DNA of 64,000 bases from Acuticoccus sediminis (GTDB taxonomy: Bacteria > Pseudomonadota > Alphaproteobacteria > Rhizobiales > Amorphaceae), in NCBI RefSeq assembly GCF_003258595.1, contig NZ_QHHQ01000005.1, forward strand, positions 434,001 through 498,000, read 5' to 3'. The notes beneath the pieces were generated by a model, which worked only from the letters and a program-made list of their open reading frames with translations, ran no database searches and was not told the DNA's origin. Shown in pieces: positions 1 to 9,671 of this stretch; position 1 is the first letter of the stretch, and each line of letters opens with the position of its first letter. The translations under genes and the position numbers were made by a program.

Positions 1-2
1 CG

Positions 3-2378
3 CTCCACCGCGTCGGCGCGGGCGGGACGACCGAGGTGGCGAGCCCCGTCTGCTACGCCGGCGAGGCGGAAGCCCAGGGCGGGATGATGTCGCTCGACAT
101 GCCCATGGACGTGACCCACGCCGAGGGGCACATGGGCACCGACCGGCAGGACCTCACCGGCGCGTCGGTGGTGATCTGGACCACCACGCCCTGGACGATC
201 CCGGGCAACCGCGCCGTCGCCTACGGTCCGGGCATCGCCTACGGCCTCTACCGCGTCACCGAGGCGCCGGAGGGCAACTGGCTGAAGGCCGGCGCGAGGC
301 TCGTCCTCGCCGACTCGCTCGCCGACGAGGTCATGAAGTCCACCCGCGTCACCGAGTTCGTGCGCGTGCGCGACGTGACCGGCGAGGAGCTTTCGGGCTA
401 CCGCGCCTCCCACCCGCTCGCGGGTCACGAGAGCGGCGGCTACACCTTCCCCGTGCCGATCCTGCCGGGCGACCACGTCACCGACGACGCGGGTACCGGC
501 TTCGTGCACACCGCCCCCGGCCATGGCGTGGAGGACTTCGAGGTCTGGATGGCGCACAAGCGCGACCTCGACATCGCGGGGATCCCCTCCGGCATCCCCT
601 ACACGGTCGGCGCCGACGGCCTCTACACGAAGGACGCGCCGGGCTTCGAGGGCATCGCGGTCATCACCGGCAAGGGCGAGAAGGGCAAGGCCAACCAGGC
701 CGTGATCGACGCGCTGAGCGCGTCGGGCAACCTCATCGCGCGGGGCCGGCTGAAGCACCAGTACCCGCACTCCTGGCGCTCCAAGAAGCCGGTCATCTTC
801 CGCAACACGCCGCAGTGGTTCATCGCCATGGACCAGGAGATCCCGGCGACCGAGTACGCCCACGCCGGCGGCACGCTGCGCGAGCGCGCCGTGAAGGCCA
901 TCGACACGACGCGCTTTGTGCCGCCCGCCGGCCGCAACCGCCTGCGCGGCATGATCGAGCACCGGCCCGACTGGGTCGTCTCGCGCCAGCGCGCCTGGGG
1001 CGTTCCGATCACCGTCTTCGTGAACGTCGAGACGGGCGAGCTCCTCAACGACGCGGGCGTCAACCAGTCCATCGCCGACGCCTTCGAGGCGGAGGGCGCC
1101 GACGCCTGGTTCGCCGACGGCGCCAAGGCGCGCTTCCTCGGCTCCGCCTTCGATCCCGACGAGTGGGAGATGGTGACGGACATCCTCGACGTCTGGTTCG
1201 ACTCGGGCTCGACGCACGCCTTCTGCCTCGCCAAGCGGCCGGACCTCAAGTGGCCGGCGGACGTCTACCTGGAAGGCTCCGACCAGCACCGCGGCTGGTT
1301 CCACTCCTCGCTCCTGGAGTCCTGCGGCACCCGCGGCCGCGCACCCTACAACACCGTCATCACCCACGGCTTCACCATGGCCGAGGACGGGCGGAAGATG
1401 TCGAAGTCGCTCGGCAACACCATCGCCCCGCAGGACATCATCAAGCAGTACGGCGCCGACATCCTGCGCCTCTGGGTCGCCTCCCAGGACTACTCGGACG
1501 ACCAGCGCATCGGCGACGAGATCATGAAGGGCGTCGCCGACGCCTACCGCAAGCTGCGCAACTCCATCCGCTGGATGCTCGGCACCCTGGCGCATGACGA
1601 CGGCACCGAGGTCGACCTCTCCGGGGCGCCCGAGCTCGAGCGGCTGATGCTGCACCGCCTCGCCGTCCTCGACGCCGAGGTGAAGGAGGCCTACCGCAAC
1701 TTCGACTACAGCCACGTCGCGCACACGCTGATGACGTTCGCCAACGTCGAGCTCTCGGCCTTCTACTTCGACATCCGCAAGGACGCGCTCTACTGCGACG
1801 CGCCCTCCTCCGCCCGCCGCCACGCGGCGCTGACGGTGGTCGGCAAGCTGTTCGACGCGCTCGTCACCTGGCTCGCGCCGATCCTGCCCTTCACCATGGA
1901 GGAGTCCTGGGCCTCCCGCGGCCGCGAGGGCTCGGTGCACCTCGAGCCCTACTTCAGCGCCGATCCGGCCTGGCGCGATGACGCCCTCGCGGCGCGCTGG
2001 GAGAAGGTGAAGAAGGTGCGTCGCGTCGTCACGGGCGCGCTCGAGGTGGAGCGGCGCGAGAAGCGCATCGGCTCCTCCCTGGAGGCGCACCCGGTGGTCC
2101 GCGTCGAGGATCCGGAGCTTCGCGCCGCGGTCGAGGCGGTCCACTTCGCCGACATCGTGATCGCGAGCGCGGTCACGATCGAGGGCGGCGCTCCGGACGC
2201 CGACGCGTTCACCCTGGCCGAGGTGCCGGGCGTCTCCGTGAAGGTGGACCTCGCCGAGGGCCGCCGCTGCGCCCGCTCGTGGAAGGTGCTGCCGGAGGTG
2301 GGCTCGGACCCGCGCTACCCGGACCTCTCCCCGCGTGACGCCGAGGCGATGGCCGAGATCGACGCCGCCGCCGCGTGA
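3..2378 (+). CDS. ileS: Isoleucyl-tRNA synthetase, 5'-truncated by window edge
   Basis: Class I aminoacyl-tRNA synthetase that charges tRNA-Ile in the cytoplasm. The frame is open from base 3, so the N-terminus with the HIGH motif lies outside the window. Visible here are the editing-domain signature [13 protein letters not shown], the tryptophan/Asp-rich core block with [10 protein letters not shown], and the KMSKS loop (KMSKSLGNT, bases about 1395-1421) in the adenylation site, then the anticodon-binding helical domain. The C-terminal zinc finger of many bacterial IleRS proteins is degenerate: the expected CxRCW reads CARSW and the second pair reads LSPRD, so three of four zinc cysteines are missing. 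The stop overlaps the next gene (GTGA), which implies translational coupling with lspA. Identification is secure; only the left part is unseen. Confidence 0.97.
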   Translation, partial: LHRVGAGGTTEVASPVCYAGEAEAQGGMMSLDMPMDVTHAEGHMGTDRQDLTGASVVIWTTTPWTIPGNRAVAYGPGIAYGLYRVTEAPEGNWLKAGARLVLADSLADEVMKSTRVTEFVRVRDVTGEELSGYRASHPLAGHESGGYTFPVPILPGDHVTDDAGTGFVHTAPGHGVEDFEVWMAHKRDLDIAGIPSGIPYTVGADGLYTKDAPGFEGIAVITGKGEKGKANQAVIDALSASGNLIARGRLKHQYPHSWRSKKPVIFRNTPQWFIAMDQEIPATEYAHAGGTLRERAVKAIDTTRFVPPAGRNRLRGMIEHRPDWVVSRQRAWGVPITVFVNVETGELLNDAGVNQSIADAFEAEGADAWFADGAKARFLGSAFDPDEWEMVTDILDVWFDSGSTHAFCLAKRPDLKWPADVYLEGSDQHRGWFHSSLLESCGTRGRAPYNTVITHGFTMAEDGRKMSKSLGNTIAPQDIIKQYGADILRLWVASQDYSDDQRIGDEIMKGVADAYRKLRNSIRWMLGTLAHDDGTEVDLSGAPELERLMLHRLAVLDAEVKEAYRNFDYSHVAHTLMTFANVELSAFYFDIRKDALYCDAPSSARRHAALTVVGKLFDALVTWLAPILPFTMEESWASRGREGSVHLEPYFSADPAWRDDALAARWEKVKKVRRVVTGALEVERREKRIGSSLEAHPVVRVEDPELRAAVEAVHFADIVIASAVTIEGGAPDADAFTLAEVPGVSVKVDLAEGRRCARSWKVLPEVGSDPRYPDLSPRDAEAMAEIDAAAA

Positions 2379-2878
2379 CCCACGAAACCGCAGCGACCCC
2401 CGTCCCGGCGGCGGAGCGGGGGCGCACCCTTGCGCTCCTCGTGGCGCTGGCGGTCTTCGTCGCCGACCAGGCGGCGAAGATCTGGGTGCTGGGCATCGAC
2501 TTCACCGCCGGGCCGATCCGCGTCCTGCCGGTGCTCGACATCACCCTGGTGATGAACCGCGGCATCAGCTACGGCCTGCTCCAGCAGGACGGGCTCGGCC
2601 GCTGGCTGCTCGTCGCCTTCACCGTGGCCGCCAGTATCGCCCTCGGGGTGTGGCTCTGGCGCGCGGGGCGGGCGTTCACCAAGGTCGCCGTCGCCCTCAT
2701 CCTGGGCGGCGCGGTCGGCAACCTCGTCGACCGGGTGATCTACGGCGCCGTTGTCGACTACGTGCACCTCCACTGGGGAACGTGGTCCTGGTACATCTTC
2801 AACGTCGCCGATGCCGCGATCGTCGTGGGTGTTGCCCTCCTCCTGATCGAAAGCCTCTTTCGCCGCGCTGACGGGTAG
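2375..2878 (+). CDS. lspA: Lipoprotein signal peptidase (signal peptidase II)
   Basis: Inner-membrane aspartyl protease that removes signal peptides from diacylglyceryl-modified prolipoproteins. The 167-residue protein has four hydrophobic segments and the family blocks [31 protein letters not shown] and FNVADAAI. The catalytic aspartates should be D128 (in VVDY) and D146 (in NVADA). It starts at a GTG whose last two bases form the ileS stop (GTGA), the usual ileS-lspA arrangement. The next gene is itself a lipoprotein, a natural substrate. Confidence 0.97.
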   Translation: MTHETAATPVPAAERGRTLALLVALAVFVADQAAKIWVLGIDFTAGPIRVLPVLDITLVMNRGISYGLLQQDGLGRWLLVAFTVAASIALGVWLWRAGRAFTKVAVALILGGAVGNLVDRVIYGAVVDYVHLHWGTWSWYIFNVADAAIVVGVALLLIESLFRRADG

Positions 2879-3009
2879 TTAACAATCACCTGCCAGTGTT
2901 GCCGCAAAGCCTCACATCGGCCGATGCCCACAGGCACCGGTTGACTTGGCCCCATGGGTTGGCGATGGCTTTGGGTTGGTGGTGTATCCACCAAAATGTG
3001 GAGAGTTCC

Positions 3010-3708
3010 ATGGTTCGTTCCGTCCTCATCGCGGCATCGCTCGCTGTCGGCCTGTCCGGCTGCAACACGGCCTACAACTACTTCGAGGAAGAACCGGACC
3101 CCACGGCCAAGGTCGAGGAGACGACGGCGTTCGGTGCGCTTCTGTCGATGGGTGGCCTCACCCAGCAGTCGAAGAGCAACGTCTCCGCCTACGCGCCGCG
3201 GGCACCCCTCGCGATGCCCGCAAGCTCCGACCTCCCGTCCCCCAAGGACACGTCGAGCGCCGAGCAGGCGGTGAACTTCCCCGAGGACCACGACGCCCGC
3301 ATCCTGCGCGAGCGGTCGGAGACGCTGGCCGCCGCCGCCGAGGCGGACGAGGCCGCCGCCCGCCGCGGCGACCGCTTCCTGCCGAGCGAGGTTCCGGAAG
3401 GCACGGGCGAGAAGCGCAAGACCTTCGGCTCCGAGAACGCCCACAAGAACTACATCGGCGGCCGCCTGACCCGTCAGGAGCTCAAGGTCACCATCGACGC
3501 GCCGAAGAAAGATCGCGGCATGTTGACCGAGGACGGTGCCCCCGCGCCGCGCGTCTCGCTGGTGCAGCCGCCGACGGACCTTCGCACCCCGGCCGACACC
3601 GCCGCCCTGCCGGAAAAGAAGGACATCGACAATTCCGAATGGCTGAAGGACCGGCTGTACGCCAAGCGCAGGGAAGCCGATCCGGGGGCCCGCACCCTCC
3701 CGCAGTGA
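3010..3708 (+). CDS. DUF3035-family outer-membrane lipoprotein (BamF-like)
   Basis: A 232-residue lipoprotein. I chose the ATG at 3010 because it gives a short signal peptide ending in the lipobox LSGC, with Cys17 as the lipidated residue; GGAGAG lies just upstream. The mature part is acidic/proline rich and predicted mostly unstructured, with conserved-looking stretches near NYIGGRLTRQEL and the C-terminal NSEWLKDRLYAKR. Position directly after lspA and before two M16 proteins matches the alphaproteobacterial DUF3035 protein, which in Caulobacter is a subunit (BamF) of the outer-membrane beta-barrel assembly machine. The family call rests on context and general appearance, so the BamF role is inferred. 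Confidence 0.75.
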   Translation: MVRSVLIAASLAVGLSGCNTAYNYFEEEPDPTAKVEETTAFGALLSMGGLTQQSKSNVSAYAPRAPLAMPASSDLPSPKDTSSAEQAVNFPEDHDARILRERSETLAAAAEADEAAARRGDRFLPSEVPEGTGEKRKTFGSENAHKNYIGGRLTRQELKVTIDAPKKDRGMLTEDGAPAPRVSLVQPPTDLRTPADTAALPEKKDIDNSEWLKDRLYAKRREADPGARTLPQ

Positions 3709-3757
3709 GGCGCCTTACGAAATCTTCAGTGGTGTCGCGCGCCGCTGAGGGCTACCT

Positions 3758-3780
3758 CCCTGTCATGACAGATGACAGGG
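3758..3780 (+). promoter_or_regulatory. Perfect hairpin over the ribosome-binding site of the first M16 gene
   Basis: Two 9-nt perfectly complementary arms (3758-3766 and 3772-3780) are separated by five bases. The right arm contains the purine stretch ACAGGG, the only plausible Shine-Dalgarno sequence for the ATG at 3790. If the RNA folds, the ribosome site is paired. It could equally be a DNA operator for a dimeric regulator. Confidence 0.45.
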
Positions 3781-3789
3781 TGTCCCCGC

Positions 3790-5214
3790 ATGACGCTTCG
3801 TACGACCGTCGCCGCCCTCGCCGCCGCGACGCTGTTGTCGCTTCCGGCCAGGGCTGAACCCGTGGACCTCGGCAACGTCGAGATCGCGCCCGACGCGTCC
3901 ACCTTCACGCTGGACAACGGGCTTCAGGTCGTGGTGATCCCCGACCGCCGCGCACCGATCGTCACGCACATGATCTGGTACCGGATCGGCTCGGCCGACG
4001 AGCCCCCCGGCAAGTCCGGCATCGCGCACTACCTCGAGCACCTGATGTTCAAGGGGACCGAGGCGCACCCCGGCAACACCTTCTCGACGACGGTGTCCCG
4101 CCTCGGCGGCCGCGAGAACGCCTTCACCTCCAACGACTACACCGCCTACTTCCAGCAGGTCGCCAAGGAGCACCTGCCGGAGATGATGGCGTTCGAGGCG
4201 GACCGCATGCGCGGCCTCCAGCTCACCGAGGACGTCTCCGCGCCCGAGCTCCAGGTTGTCCTGGAGGAGCGGCGCATGCGCGTCGAGACGCAGCCCTCCG
4301 CCGAGCTCGGCGAGGCCGTCGACGCGACGCTCTACGTCAACCACCCCTACGGCGATCCGGTGATCGGCTGGGCCGACGAGGTTGCCGCCCTCACCCATGA
4401 GGACGCGATCAACTTCTACCACTCGTTCTACCGCCCCGGCGCCGCCGTGCTGGTCGTCGCCGGCGACGTGACCGAGGACGAGATCCGCACCCTCGCCGAG
4501 AACACCTACGGCAAGATCGCCGACGACGCCGGCCCGTTCCTGCGCCATCGCCCGGCGGTGGAGAAGCTGCGCGCCGACCGCCTTGTGGAGCTGCGCGACC
4601 CGCGCGTGACGCAGGAGACGACCCAGGTCTCCTGGATCGTGCCGAGCTACAACACCGCCAAGCCCGGCGAGGCCGAAGCCATCGACGTGCTGGCCGAGGT
4701 ACTGGGCGGCAACAACACGAGCCGGCTCTACACCGACCTCGTGCGTGAAAGCGGCATCGCGACGTCCGCGGGCTCGTACTATCAGTCGAGCGCCGTCGAC
4801 GACACGCGCTTCGTCGTCTACGCGACCCCGACCGACGGCTCGGACCTCGCCGACATCGAGGCGCGCGCCAAGGCCGCCGTCGCCGACATCGCCCGGAACG
4901 GCGTCACCGACGAGGAGCTGAGGCGGGCCAAGACGAACCTCCTGTCATCGGTCATCTTTGCACAGGACAACCAGTCCTCGCTGGCGCGGATCTTCGGGGC
5001 GTCGATCACCACCGGCTCGACCGTCGACGACATCAAGGCCTGGCCCTCGCAGATCTCCAAGGTGACCGCCGAGGACGTGCAGACGGCGGCGCAGACCTAC
5101 CTCGACGGCAAGGCGTCGGTCACCGGCCGCCTCCTCGAATCGACGCCTGAGACCGCCTCGCAGAAGGGCGATGCCGACGCACCGTCCCCTGCCGAAGCCA
5201 CCGTCGTCCAGTAA
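3790..5214 (+). CDS. M16 family zinc metallopeptidase (active subunit), secreted
   Basis: A 474-residue pitrilysin/processing-peptidase-like protein. The N-terminus MTLRTTVAALAAATLLSLPARA is a signal peptide, so it acts in the periplasm. The inverted zinc motif HxxEH is intact (H80, E83, H84 in HYLEHLMFKGT), with the downstream glutamate region at EADRMRGLQLTEDVS. The start at 3790 is preferred over 3772 because it gives the clean signal peptide. It is followed 11 bases later by a second M16 gene that lacks the zinc motif. Such pairs form heterodimers like mitochondrial processing peptidase, one catalytic and one substrate-gating. Substrates are unknown; a role in peptide turnover or envelope quality control is inferred. 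Confidence 0.9.
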   Translation: MTLRTTVAALAAATLLSLPARAEPVDLGNVEIAPDASTFTLDNGLQVVVIPDRRAPIVTHMIWYRIGSADEPPGKSGIAHYLEHLMFKGTEAHPGNTFSTTVSRLGGRENAFTSNDYTAYFQQVAKEHLPEMMAFEADRMRGLQLTEDVSAPELQVVLEERRMRVETQPSAELGEAVDATLYVNHPYGDPVIGWADEVAALTHEDAINFYHSFYRPGAAVLVVAGDVTEDEIRTLAENTYGKIADDAGPFLRHRPAVEKLRADRLVELRDPRVTQETTQVSWIVPSYNTAKPGEAEAIDVLAEVLGGNNTSRLYTDLVRESGIATSAGSYYQSSAVDDTRFVVYATPTDGSDLADIEARAKAAVADIARNGVTDEELRRAKTNLLSSVIFAQDNQSSLARIFGASITTGSTVDDIKAWPSQISKVTAEDVQTAAQTYLDGKASVTGRLLESTPETASQKGDADAPSPAEATVVQ

Positions 5215-5225
5215 GGAACGATCCG

Positions 5226-6530
5226 ATGCGTATCCTGTCCAGCACCATCGCGGCGATCGGCTTCCTGACAGCGACCATTGGGAGCGCTAGCGCCATCGAC
5301 ATTCAGCAAGTGACCAGCCCCGGCGGCATCAAGGCGTGGCTCGTGTCGGACGACACGGTGCCGCTCGTCGCCGTCGATTTCGCCTTCGCCGGGGCCGGCA
5401 GCGCGCAGGACCCGGAGGACAAGCCGGGTCGTGCCAACCTCCTCTCCTCGATGCTCGACGAGGGCGCCGCGGACTACGACAGCGTGGCCTTCCAGACCGC
5501 GCTGCGCGACAGTGCCGTGCGCCTCTCCTTCGACCCGAGCCGCGACCACTTCTACGGCGACATGCAGGTGATCTCGGCGAACCTCGAGCGGGGCTTCGAC
5601 CTCCTGTCGCTCGCCCTCAACGAGCCGCGCTTCGAGCAGGAGGCGATGGGCCGCATGCAGGCCGCCATCGTCTCCAGCCTCCGCCGCGAGCTGACCGACC
5701 CGGACGCCATCGCCGGGCGCCTCTGGTCCGAGACGGCCTTTCCGCACCACCCCTACGGCCGGCCCGCCAACGGCACGCCCGAGAGCATCGCCGCGATGAC
5801 CCGCGACGACCTCGTCGCCGCCCGCGGCACCTTCGGCAAGGACAACCTGATGGTCTCGGTGGTGGGCGACATCGACGCCGACACGCTGGGCCCGCTCCTC
5901 GACCGTGCGTTCGGCGCCCTCCCCGACCACGCCGCGCTGACGCCGGTTCCGGACGTCGAGGCGGCGACCGGCCAGACCGCCAACGAGCAGATCGCGACGC
6001 CGCAGACCTCGATCCGCTTCGGCGGCCCCGGCATTGCCCGCAAGGACCCGGACTTCATCCCGGCCTACGTGATGAACCACATCCTGGGCGGCGGGGCGTT
6101 CTCGTCCTGGCTGTTCGAGGAAGTGCGCGAGAAGCGCGGCCTCGCCTACTCGGTCTATTCCTACATCGCGCCCTACGACCACACCGCCGTGTTCGGCGGC
6201 GGGACGGCGACGCGCAACGACCGGGCGATGGAGACCGTCGACGTCATCCTGCAGCAACTGCAGCGGATGGCGAATGAGGGTCCGACCGAGGCCGAGCTCG
6301 AGGACGCCAAGGCCTACCTCACCGGGTCCTACGCGCTGCGCTTCGGCTCGTCCAACTCCACCGCCCGCCAACTTCTCGCCATCCAGCTGGAAGATCTTGG
6401 CATCGACTATATCGACGGGCGCAATGCGCTCATCGAGGCGGTGACACTCGACGATGTCCGTCGGGCCGCGTCGCGGATTCTGGGCGAAGGCAAGCCCACC
6501 GTCGCGGTCGTCGGAGCACCCGCCGGTTAA
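5226..6530 (+). CDS. M16 family protein (non-catalytic partner), secreted
   Basis: A 434-residue secreted M16 homologue with a signal peptide (about residues 1-23, ending SASA). The position of the HxxEH zinc motif is occupied by LLSSMLDEGAADYD, so zinc catalysis is not expected. The C-terminal substrate-binding arginine/tyrosine region is well kept (FEEVREKRGLAYSVYSY). It lies 11 bases after the active M16 gene in the same operon, so it most likely forms the second half of a two-subunit protease. The degenerate active site is seen directly; the heterodimer is inferred from the family. Confidence 0.88.
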   Translation: MRILSSTIAAIGFLTATIGSASAIDIQQVTSPGGIKAWLVSDDTVPLVAVDFAFAGAGSAQDPEDKPGRANLLSSMLDEGAADYDSVAFQTALRDSAVRLSFDPSRDHFYGDMQVISANLERGFDLLSLALNEPRFEQEAMGRMQAAIVSSLRRELTDPDAIAGRLWSETAFPHHPYGRPANGTPESIAAMTRDDLVAARGTFGKDNLMVSVVGDIDADTLGPLLDRAFGALPDHAALTPVPDVEAATGQTANEQIATPQTSIRFGGPGIARKDPDFIPAYVMNHILGGGAFSSWLFEEVREKRGLAYSVYSYIAPYDHTAVFGGGTATRNDRAMETVDVILQQLQRMANEGPTEAELEDAKAYLTGSYALRFGSSNSTARQLLAIQLEDLGIDYIDGRNALIEAVTLDDVRRAASRILGEGKPTVAVVGAPAG

Positions 6531-6593
6531 AACCCGCTCGACAGCGTTCCGCGGGTTGAACTATCAGTGAGTTGGCCCGCGGCACGTACACCC

Positions 6594-6800
6594 ATGGATG
6601 AAGACGAGCAAAACGAACTCTTGGCACGACTTGAGATGCTAAAAGAGCAGCATCGCGACCTCGACGCCGCCGTCGAGGCGCTGGAGTATGCGGGATCGAC
6701 CGACCTTCTGCAGATCAAGCGGCTGAAGAAGCGCAAGCTTCAGCTCAAGGACGAGATCCGCCTCCTGTCCGACCGCATCCTGCCGGACATCATCGCGTGA
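6594..6800 (+). CDS. DUF465 (YdcH-type) small coiled-coil protein
   Basis: A 68-residue acidic, highly helical protein of the widespread YdcH/DUF465 type, with a heptad pattern across [15 protein letters not shown] and a basic block [13 protein letters not shown] near the end. The ATG at 6594 (MDEDEQNEL) is chosen over an upstream in-frame start because it begins at the usual family N-terminus. Its stop overlaps the GTG start of purE (GTGA), so it is translationally coupled to the purine genes. Its molecular function is not known. Confidence 0.8.
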   Translation: MDEDEQNELLARLEMLKEQHRDLDAAVEALEYAGSTDLLQIKRLKKRKLQLKDEIRLLSDRILPDIIA

Positions 6801-7294
6801 GCGCCGCAGCCGCACCGGTCGCGGTGATCATGGGAAGCCAGTCCGACTGGGTGACCATGCGCGGCGCCGCCGTCACCCTGGGCGAGCTTGGGATCGAGCA
6901 CGACGCCCTCATCGTCTCCGCCCACCGCACCCCCCGGCGCCTCTACGAGTTCGCCGAGAGCGCGGCGGACCGCGGCGTGAAGGTGATCATCGCCGGCGCC
7001 GGCGGTGCCGCTCACCTCCCGGGCATGGTCGCCGCGATGACGACGCTCCCGGTCTTCGGCGTCCCCGTGGAGAGCAAGGCGCTCTCCGGGTGGGACAGCC
7101 TTCTCTCCATCGTGCAGATGCCGGCCGGCGTTCCGGTCGGCACGCTCGCCATCGGCCGCGCCGGTGCCGTCAACGCCGCCCTCCTCGCGGCGTCCGTGCT
7201 GGCGCTGACGGACGAGGCGCTCGCCGAGCGGCTCACCGCCTGGCGTGCCGCCCGCACCGCCTCCGTCGCCGAACAGCCCAGGGACGAAGCGTGA
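6797..7294 (+). CDS. purE: 5-(carboxyamino)imidazole ribonucleotide mutase
   Basis: Class I PurE, which moves the carboxyl group of N5-CAIR to give CAIR in de novo purine synthesis. The 165-residue protein shows the family blocks [16 protein letters not shown] and [12 protein letters not shown], the last being the nucleotide-binding glycine-rich loop. The GTG start overlaps the stop of the DUF465 gene and its own stop overlaps the start of purK (both GTGA), so the three genes form a coupled operon. Confidence 0.97.
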   Translation: MSAAAAPVAVIMGSQSDWVTMRGAAVTLGELGIEHDALIVSAHRTPRRLYEFAESAADRGVKVIIAGAGGAAHLPGMVAAMTTLPVFGVPVESKALSGWDSLLSIVQMPAGVPVGTLAIGRAGAVNAALLAASVLALTDEALAERLTAWRAARTASVAEQPRDEA

Positions 7295-8379
7295 TCCTCA
7301 CTCCCGGCGCGACCATCGGCATCCTGGGTGGCGGCCAGCTCGGGCGCATGCTGGCGACCGCGGCGGCCGAGCTCGGCCTGTCGGTCCACATCTACTGTCC
7401 CGACACCGACCCGCCCGCCGCCGCCGTCGCCGCCGGCACCACGATCGCGCCGTACGAGGACGCCGAGGCTCTCGCCCGCTTCGCCGCCGCCGTCGACGTC
7501 GTCACCTACGAGTTCGAGAACGTCCCCGTGTCCGCGGTCGAGGGGCTGGGCGACAGGGTGCGTCCCGGCCCGCGCGCGCTCGAGGTCGCGCAGGACCGAC
7601 TCACCGAAAAGGCGTTCCTCGCCGAGTGCGGCCTGCCCGTGGCGCCGCACCGGGGCGTGTCCTCGCCCGAGGAGATCGCCGGTGCGCTGACCGATCTCGG
7701 CGGCGTCGGGATCCTGAAGACGCGCCGCATGGGCTACGACGGCAAGGGGCAGGTCCGCCTCGTCCCCGGCGTCGACGTCGCGCGCGCCTTTGCCTCCATC
7801 GGCGAGGTGCCGGCCATCGTCGAGGCGCTGGTGCCGTTCGACGCCGAGACCTCAACCGTGCTCGCCCGCGGCGCGGACGGGCGGACCGCCGCCTACACCG
7901 CGCCGGCGAACGAGCACAGCGAGGGGATCCTGCGCCGGTCCACCGTCCCCGGTCCGCTCACCGCGGGGCTGGAGGCCGAGGCGCAGCGTCTCACCGCCGA
8001 CGTCGCCGAGGCGCTCGGCTACGTCGGCGTTCTGGCGATCGAATGGTTCGTGACCGGCGACCCGGCGAACCCGCTGGTCGCCAACGAGATGGCGCCGCGG
8101 GTGCACAATACCGGCCACTGGACGCAGGACGCCGCCGTCACCAGCCAGTTCGAGAACCATATCCGCGCGATCGCGGGCTGGCCGCTGGGCTCAACGGCCC
8201 GCACGGCGGACGCCGTGATGCTCAATCTGATCGGCCACGACGCGGACGATTGGCAAAGGCATCTGGACACGGCCGGTGCGAAGCTCCACCTTTATGGCAA
8301 ACGTGACACACGTCCCGGTCGGAAGATGGGGCACGTCAACGTACTGAGCCGCGGTGTGGACTTTCGCGCCGGTGGCTGA
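7291..8379 (+). CDS. purK: 5-(carboxyamino)imidazole ribonucleotide synthase
   Basis: ATP-grasp enzyme that carboxylates AIR with bicarbonate and ATP to N5-CAIR, the substrate of the upstream PurE. The 362-residue protein begins with [13 protein letters not shown] and carries the ATP-grasp blocks [12 protein letters not shown] and [15 protein letters not shown] place the start at the GTG at 7291, which overlaps the purE stop; the longer open frame to 7090 runs through purE and is not real. Confidence 0.97.
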   Translation: MILTPGATIGILGGGQLGRMLATAAAELGLSVHIYCPDTDPPAAAVAAGTTIAPYEDAEALARFAAAVDVVTYEFENVPVSAVEGLGDRVRPGPRALEVAQDRLTEKAFLAECGLPVAPHRGVSSPEEIAGALTDLGGVGILKTRRMGYDGKGQVRLVPGVDVARAFASIGEVPAIVEALVPFDAETSTVLARGADGRTAAYTAPANEHSEGILRRSTVPGPLTAGLEAEAQRLTADVAEALGYVGVLAIEWFVTGDPANPLVANEMAPRVHNTGHWTQDAAVTSQFENHIRAIAGWPLGSTARTADAVMLNLIGHDADDWQRHLDTAGAKLHLYGKRDTRPGRKMGHVNVLSRGVDFRAGG

Positions 8380-8533
8380 TATCGGACTGCCTTCGCGCGT
8401 TCGTAGCTAGGTGGTGGCTCCCATGGGGGGAGCGGCCTGGCTACTTGCGCGCATTGGCGTTGGGAAAATGGCGCTCGCGCCCGGCATGACGGTGCAGCCG
8501 GAATGCACCGTGCAACAGAAGGAAAACGGCCAA

Positions 8534-8758
8534 GTGCAGGTTTTGGTTCGGGACAACAACGTCGACCAGGCGCTCAAGGCGCTGAAGAAGAAGATGCAGC
8601 GCGAAGGCATCTTCCGCGAAATGAAGATGCGTAACCACTACGAGAAGCCGTCCGAGCGTAAGGCTCGCGAAAAGGCCGAGGCCGTTCGCCGCGCCCGCAA
8701 GCTTGCGCGCAAGCGTGCACAGCGCGAAGGTCTGCTCCCGGGCAAGAAGCGCAGCTGA
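8534..8758 (+). CDS. rpsU: 30S ribosomal protein S21
   Basis: A 74-residue basic protein of the small ribosomal subunit, recognised from [20 protein letters not shown] and the long basic helix [13 protein letters not shown]. The start is the GTG at 8534 (MQVLVRDNN), preceded by AAGGA with a 10-nt spacer. An in-frame ATG further upstream (8411) would add about 40 residues that S21 proteins do not have. The gene stands between purK and a lipoprotein with short gaps, and probably has its own promoter in the 150 bases upstream. Confidence 0.95.
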   Translation: MQVLVRDNNVDQALKALKKKMQREGIFREMKMRNHYEKPSERKAREKAEAVRRARKLARKRAQREGLLPGKKRS

Positions 8759-8798
8759 TTCGTTCCAGCCGCGTCGTCATGGTTCGTGGTGGAGTAGT

Positions 8799-9638
8799 AT
8801 GACGCGGAAATTGTCCCGAACGATCCCGTCGGTCCTGGTCGCCGTCATGCTTGGCGGCTGCGTCATCGACGATGCGATGACGACCCCGGGCCGGCTGATC
8901 GACCCGGCATCGGGATCGTCGACCAACATCGCCTCGCTGACGGCCGTTGTGGAGGCCAATCCCGGTGACGCCAGCGCATACAACATGCGCGGGACAGCCT
9001 ACGGCCGTGCCAACAAGCTGCGCGAGGCGCTGGCCGATTTCGACAAGGCGATCGAGATCAATCCGCAGTACTACCAGGCGTACGCGAACCGCGCGCTGGT
9101 CTACCGCCGCATGGACAACCTGAGCGCCGCGCTGAACGACTACAACACGGCGCTGCGGATCAATCCCGGCTACGACGCTGCGCTCGTCGGGCGCGGCAAC
9201 ATCTACCGCCTGCAGAACCAGTCGGACCGTGCGTTGGAGGACTTCAACGCCGCGATCCGCTCGAACTCGGGTGACGGGCGTGCGTATCACAACCGCGCGC
9301 TGATCTACCAATCCCAGAACCTGCACGCCTTCGCTGTCGAGGACTTTGGCATCGCCATCGGCCTCGATCCGCAGGCCCCCGAGCCCTACAACGGGCGCGG
9401 CGTGTCCTACCTCGCCACCGGCGACATCGACGCGGCGCTGCAGGACTTCAACCAGGCACTCCAGATCGACCGCGACTACGCGGACGCCTGGGCCAACCGC
9501 GGCCTGGCGCTCGAGTATCAGGGCGACCCCAACAAGGCCCGCGCCGCCTACAACCGCGCCCTTCAGCTCCGGCCGAACTACCCGCCGGCGAAGGAAGGCC
9601 TCGCGCGGATCGACTCCGGCAAGCCCCCCGTCCGCTGA
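8799..9638 (+). CDS. TPR-repeat lipoprotein (NlpI-like)
   Basis: A 279-residue lipoprotein: signal peptide with lipobox LGGC at residues 18-21, then about six consecutive tetratricopeptide repeats (motifs such as AYNMRGTAYGRANKLREALA, AYANRALVYRRMDNL, AYHNRALIYQSQNL, AWANRGLALEYQGD) running to near the end. TPR lipoproteins of this size (for example NlpI) act as periplasmic scaffolds for peptidoglycan enzymes or proteases. That specific role is inferred; only the architecture is seen. The start at 8799 has GGAG close upstream. Confidence 0.85.
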   Translation: MTRKLSRTIPSVLVAVMLGGCVIDDAMTTPGRLIDPASGSSTNIASLTAVVEANPGDASAYNMRGTAYGRANKLREALADFDKAIEINPQYYQAYANRALVYRRMDNLSAALNDYNTALRINPGYDAALVGRGNIYRLQNQSDRALEDFNAAIRSNSGDGRAYHNRALIYQSQNLHAFAVEDFGIAIGLDPQAPEPYNGRGVSYLATGDIDAALQDFNQALQIDRDYADAWANRGLALEYQGDPNKARAAYNRALQLRPNYPPAKEGLARIDSGKPPVR

Positions 9639-9671
9639 CCCGCCGCGGGCCGGGCCACGCGCCCTCCCCGC

